This document shows positions 61,086 to 64,000 of a stretch of 64,000 nt of DNA, one piece after another (the stretch's first letter is position 1; every line of letters starts with the position of its first letter). Origin of the DNA: Hymenobacter lapidiphilus (lineage in GTDB: Bacteria; Bacteroidota; Bacteroidia; Cytophagales; Hymenobacteraceae). Location: contig NZ_QVLT01000024.1 of NCBI RefSeq assembly GCF_003417065.2, positions 1 through 64,000 on the forward strand, in the 5' to 3' direction. The position numbers and the translations under genes were made by a program. Under the pieces are notes generated by a model. It searched no databases. It had not been told where the DNA came from and worked only from the letters and a program-made list of their open reading frames with translations.

Positions 61086-63272
61086 CTAGCCGTTCATGGC
61101 CAGCAGGAACTCTTCGTTGTCCTTGGTGCCTTTCATGCGGTCTTTGAGGAACTCCATAGCTTCGGAAGCCGTCATGTCGGACATGAACTTGCGAAGCACC
61201 CAGATGCGGTTGAGCTCGTCCTTGCTCATGAGCAGGTCTTCGCGGCGGGTACCGGAAGCGGGCACGTCGATGGCCGGGAAGATGCGCTTATTGGCCAACT
61301 TCCGGTCGAGCTGCAGTTCCATGTTGCCGGTACCCTTGAATTCCTCGAAAATCACCTCGTCCATTTTGGAGCCGGTTTCGATGAGGGCCGTGGCAATAAT
61401 AGTAAGCGAACCGCCGTCTTCCACGTTGCGGGCCGCGCCGAAAAAGCGCTTGGGCTTGTGCAAGGCGTTGGCATCGACACCACCCGACAGAATCTTACCC
61501 GAGGCCGGCTGCACCGCGTTGTAGGCGCGGGCCAGGCGGGTAATCGAATCAAGCAGAATAACCACATCATGGCCGCACTCGACGAGGCGCTTGGCCTTTT
61601 CCAGCGCGATGGTGGCAATTTTCACGTGGCGGTCGGCCGTTTCGTCGAAGGTCGAGCTGAGCACTTCGGCCTTCACGGTGCGGGCCATGTCGGTCACTTC
61701 CTCCGGCCGTTCGTCAATGAGCAGAATCATGAGGTACACCTCGGGATGGTTTTCCGAAATGGCGTTGGCAATTTCCTGCAGCAGCACCGTTTTGCCGGTT
61801 TTGGGCTGGGCCACAATCAGGCCCCGCTGGCCCTTGCCAATGGGGGCGAACAGGTCGAGAATCCGGGTGCTGTACTGGGCCGATTTGGTGGTCAGCTTGA
61901 GGCGTTCCTCGGCGAAGAGCGGGGTGAGATTGGTGAACGGAATTCGGTCGCGGGCTTCCTCTACCGAGCGGCCGTTCACGCTCTCCACACTCACGAGGGC
62001 AAAGTACTTCTCGCCTTCGCGGGGCGGACGGATAGTAGCTTTTACCGAGTCGCCGGCCTTGAGAGCGAACTGCTTGACCTGCTGGGGCGACACGTAAATG
62101 TCGTCGGGCGAGGTGAGGTAGTTGTAGAAGGGACTGCGCAGGAAGCCGTAGCCGCCATCGGGCATCATTTCCAAAGTGCCGTCGCCGGGAATCACAAGGT
62201 CCATTTCCGGCAGCTTGTTGCCGCGCTGCTGCTGGTCGCGCTGCTGATCCTGCCGGTCGTTGCGCGGCTGGTCCTGGCGTTGCTCCTGGCGGCCCTGATC
62301 AGAGCGGCCGGCTTCGGCACCACCGCCGCTCTGGCGCTCGGTCTGGCGCTGCTGGCGGGCAAGCTCGCGGGCGGCAAACCGCTCCTCGCGGCGCTGCTCG
62401 CGCTGTTCCCGGCCATCAGGGCGGTTGCCGTCGCGCTGGTTACGGCCTTCGCGTGGCTGGTCGTTCCGGTTTTCGCGGCCCTCCCGGTTTTCGCGGCCCT
62501 CCCGCCCTTCCCGGTTCTCCCGGCCATCACGGCCACTGTAGCTGTCAGCGCGGTCGTCGCGGAAGTTGCGGGGCTGGTCGGCGCGCGGGGCACCGGCCGT
62601 TTCGTCGGCTACTGCGGCGGCTACGGTAGCACCGGCCAGATCATCAGAAAGCGCGACGTCGGCCAGGGCGACATCGGCCAGGGCGGCATCGGAGGCCGTG
62701 ATGGGGCGGCCGGCGCGGTCGGTGCGGATACGGCGCTCGGGGCGCTGGTAGAGCTTTACCGGGCGGTCGGCGCTGCCGGGCTCCTCTATTGCGTCTGCGG
62801 CTACGGCTGCGGCAGCCGGCTCGGCGGGCGTGGCCGTCAGGGTTACATCAGAATAGGTAGGCGAAGGAGCCGACGCTTCCGGAGCCATAGGGCTGGGAGC
62901 TGCTTCGGGGGCGACAGCAGCCATTTCGGCGGGGGCCAATGGTGCGGGGGCCTGCTGAGCCGCCTGCTCGGCCGCAGCTTTGGTGCGGCTAACGGCCGGG
63001 CGTGCCGCCGCTTTTTTCGGGGCTGCGGCCTGCGAAGCGCGGGCGGCAGGCTTTTTAGGCGCTGCTTCGGCGGCTACCGCGGCGACGGCAGCAACAGGTT
63101 CCGCGGCTGGTCGGGCGGCGGGTCGGGGTGCGGGGCCCTTCGCCTGGTGGTCTAAAATCTTGTAAATCAGGTCTTGCTTACTCAGCTTCTTGAAATTACC
63201 CACCTCAATGGTTTCGGCAATCTCCTTCAACTCGGACAACAAACGGTCCTTTAGCTCGTCGATGGTGTACAT
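61086..63272 (-). CDS. rho: Transcription termination factor Rho with long disordered insert
   Basis: 728 residues, far longer than the 420 of E. coli. Residues 1-45 are the Rho_N domain ([20 protein letters not shown]). About 300 residues of low complexity follow: an Ala/Pro-rich part, then a charged Arg/Glu/Asn/Asp/Gln part ([20 protein letters not shown]). From about 355 the RNA-binding domain begins ([15 protein letters not shown]), then the ATPase with [13 protein letters not shown] (P-loop, about residue 490), [12 protein letters not shown] and [12 protein letters not shown]. The start ATG is at 63272; an ATG-less frame runs on to 63335. In Bacteroides a comparable insert drives Rho into condensates. 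Confidence 0.95.
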   Translation of the reverse strand: MYTIDELKDRLLSELKEIAETIEVGNFKKLSKQDLIYKILDHQAKGPAPRPAARPAAEPVAAVAAVAAEAAPKKPAARASQAAAPKKAAARPAVSRTKAAAEQAAQQAPAPLAPAEMAAVAPEAAPSPMAPEASAPSPTYSDVTLTATPAEPAAAAVAADAIEEPGSADRPVKLYQRPERRIRTDRAGRPITASDAALADVALADVALSDDLAGATVAAAVADETAGAPRADQPRNFRDDRADSYSGRDGRENREGREGRENREGRENRNDQPREGRNQRDGNRPDGREQREQRREERFAARELARQQRQTERQSGGGAEAGRSDQGRQEQRQDQPRNDRQDQQRDQQQRGNKLPEMDLVIPGDGTLEMMPDGGYGFLRSPFYNYLTSPDDIYVSPQQVKQFALKAGDSVKATIRPPREGEKYFALVSVESVNGRSVEEARDRIPFTNLTPLFAEERLKLTTKSAQYSTRILDLFAPIGKGQRGLIVAQPKTGKTVLLQEIANAISENHPEVYLMILLIDERPEEVTDMARTVKAEVLSSTFDETADRHVKIATIALEKAKRLVECGHDVVILLDSITRLARAYNAVQPASGKILSGGVDANALHKPKRFFGAARNVEDGGSLTIIATALIETGSKMDEVIFEEFKGTGNMELQLDRKLANKRIFPAIDVPASGTRREDLLMSKDELNRIWVLRKFMSDMTASEAMEFLKDRMKGTKDNEEFLLAMNG

Positions 63273-63764
63273 ATACTGATGTGGGGGGCAAAAAAGGGAA
63301 TTCGGGGCCGCGCGCGCACCGCACAAGCGAGGCAAGGGGCATTCCGGACATCAGTAGCAACCGCGGGGCGGTGCCTGATGCAGGGAAAAGCAGGAAATGG
63401 GTAAGTGAAACCGGCTGGCGCGGGGCGAAGACGGGCGGGGCGTAAAGAATAAATCAGCTAACGGGCCCGCCGGCTAAGGCCGACTTGTATGTGCAATGTT
63501 AACGGAATATGCGGGAACTGCCAAATCGGGCTTTCAATCCGGCCACTCAGGCTGGTACGAGTGGCCCGGCGGCCGCGAAACAGGCGGCAGCAGCCCCGAA
63601 GAACCCACCGGCTTGCTCTGGGCAACTGCTCGCAGCCTATACGGCGGGCTGCGCTGAAAGGATGCGGCCGGCCGCTTTGCCGCCCCGGAAATGGCCCACG
63701 CTTGGCGGTCGGAATCAAACGGCTATTTTTGGGCTTCCGAATTCGCTTTTTCTGCCCCACCAAT
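63273..63764. other. Long intergenic region between divergent rho and serS
   Basis: 492 bases with no convincing gene. It should hold the rho leader and both promoters. A minus-strand frame spanning 63458-63823 is Arg-rich, overlaps serS and has no homology features, so I do not call it. Only the serS -7 element is clearly seen. Confidence 0.6.
63724..63731 (+). promoter_or_regulatory. -7 promoter element for serS (TATTTTTG)
   Basis: Matches TAnnTTTG, 33 bases before the serS start. Confidence 0.55.
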
Positions 63765-64000
63765 ATGCTGCAAGTTGCCGTCCTGAAAGAAAATACTGCG
63801 GCCGTGCTGGCTGCCCTGGCCAAGCGCCACTACCCCACCGCCGAAGCCGACGTGCAGGCCGTGCTCGACCTCGACCAGCGCCGCCGCGAGCTGCAAACCA
63901 GCCACGACCAAGCCCAGGCCGAAGCCAACGAGCTGGCCCGCCAGATTGGCGGCCTGATGAAAACCGGCCAGAAAGCCGAGGCCGAAGCCCTCAAGGTCCG
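63765..64000 (+). CDS. serS: Seryl-tRNA synthetase, N-terminal part (cut by window end)
   Basis: 78 residues before the window ends. MLQVAVLKENTAAVLAALAK and VLDLDQRRRELQTSHDQAQA belong to the N-terminal coiled-coil arm (helical hairpin) that contacts the tRNA long variable arm. The enzyme charges tRNA-Ser in the cytoplasm. The start ATG at 63765 is supported by a -7 element 33 bases upstream. Confidence 0.92.
   Translation, partial: MLQVAVLKENTAAVLAALAKRHYPTAEADVQAVLDLDQRRRELQTSHDQAQAEANELARQIGGLMKTGQKAEAEALKV

Noticed and set aside
61071..63155. A 694-residue plus-strand frame antisense to rho
   Set aside because: Rho is unmistakable on the minus strand; the antisense reading is low-complexity Ala/Leu/Gly with no recognisable domain.
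63458..63823. A minus-strand 121-residue frame overlapping serS start
   Set aside because: Arg- and Pro-rich, no family, overlaps the true serS start on the other strand.
1..64000. CRISPR arrays, tRNA or rRNA genes, prophage or IS elements
   Set aside because: No regularly spaced direct repeats with spacers, no cloverleaf-like or rRNA segments and no transposase or integrase gene found on reading.

Overview
The window is a 64 kb piece of a GC-rich Bacteroidota chromosome, most like Hymenobacter or a close Cytophagales relative. This rests on gene content (a type IX secretion C-terminal domain, DUF5916, DUF4097, DUF5723, DUF4174 and DUF4173 proteins, an LptD-like protein, a Rho with a very long disordered insert), on several TAnnTTTG -7 promoter elements, and on the near absence of Shine-Dalgarno sequences. 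It reads as ordinary chromosome: there is no prophage, insertion sequence, CRISPR array, tRNA or rRNA that I can see. It holds about 59 genes, two of them cut by the window edges.

Layout. 1-8.8 kb: a truncated FAD-dependent reductase, DUF2461, DUF4174, an alpha/beta hydrolase, an L,D-transpeptidase, a Nudix hydrolase, a WD40/PD40-type secreted protein, a DUF5723 outer-membrane protein and the MeaB GTPase. 8.9-20.6 kb, all on the minus strand: an ECF sigma factor, a zinc-finger/HEAT anti-sigma protein, two DUF4097 proteins, a TonB-dependent receptor, then a BlaI repressor with an M56 (BlaR1-like) sensor peptidase, and DUF5916. The BlaI promoter carries three matching palindromic operators. 20.8-30.4 kb: folB, a DivIVA-like protein, a WD40 protein, a phosphopantetheinyl transferase, a redoxin, a SirB1-like protein, an acyl-CoA carboxylase beta subunit, an MCE/MlaD protein and a cell-wall amidase. 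30.5-43.6 kb: lptD-like, panB, an RluD-type pseudouridine synthase, a desaturase, the rpsP-rimM-trmD-rplS ribosomal cluster, an M1 peptidase and a lipoprotein that looks like a catalytically dead inorganic pyrophosphatase. 43.8-50.5 kb: a coiled-coil secreted protein, a PTPS/folE pterin pair, a TIGR01777 epimerase, an unknown membrane-anchored protein and PBP1A. 50.6-57.7 kb: small membrane proteins, DUF4173 with a winged-helix regulator and a shared operator, a methyltransferase and a UbiA prenyltransferase. 57.8-64 kb: a lipoprotein, a DsbA-like protein, a T9SS cargo protein, rho and the start of serS.

Two features cut across the whole window. First, intergenic spaces are filled with long inverted repeats of a few families (nine related copies of a GTCATnCTGAGCG-type stem, several AGCTA-rich paired arms, and unrelated perfect 23-40 bp palindromes). 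They lie in convergent, tandem and divergent spaces alike, so they are not simply terminators. Second, at least five genes (M56, DivIVA, PBP1A, UbiA, a lipoprotein) are broken by one-base frameshifts, and an alpha/beta hydrolase carries a compensated pair. Most lie in short G or C runs, which suggests assembly error more than real gene death.

The best candidates for new biology are the shared CTTTG-N5-CAAAG operator joining the winged-helix regulator, DUF4173 and a 212-residue membrane protein; the triple-operator BlaI/M56 locus whose M56 protein has a heptad-repeat coiled coil and a duplicated C-terminal module; the degenerate pyrophosphatase lipoprotein; and the repeat copy at 23498-23609 that carries outward-facing promoter elements at both ends.
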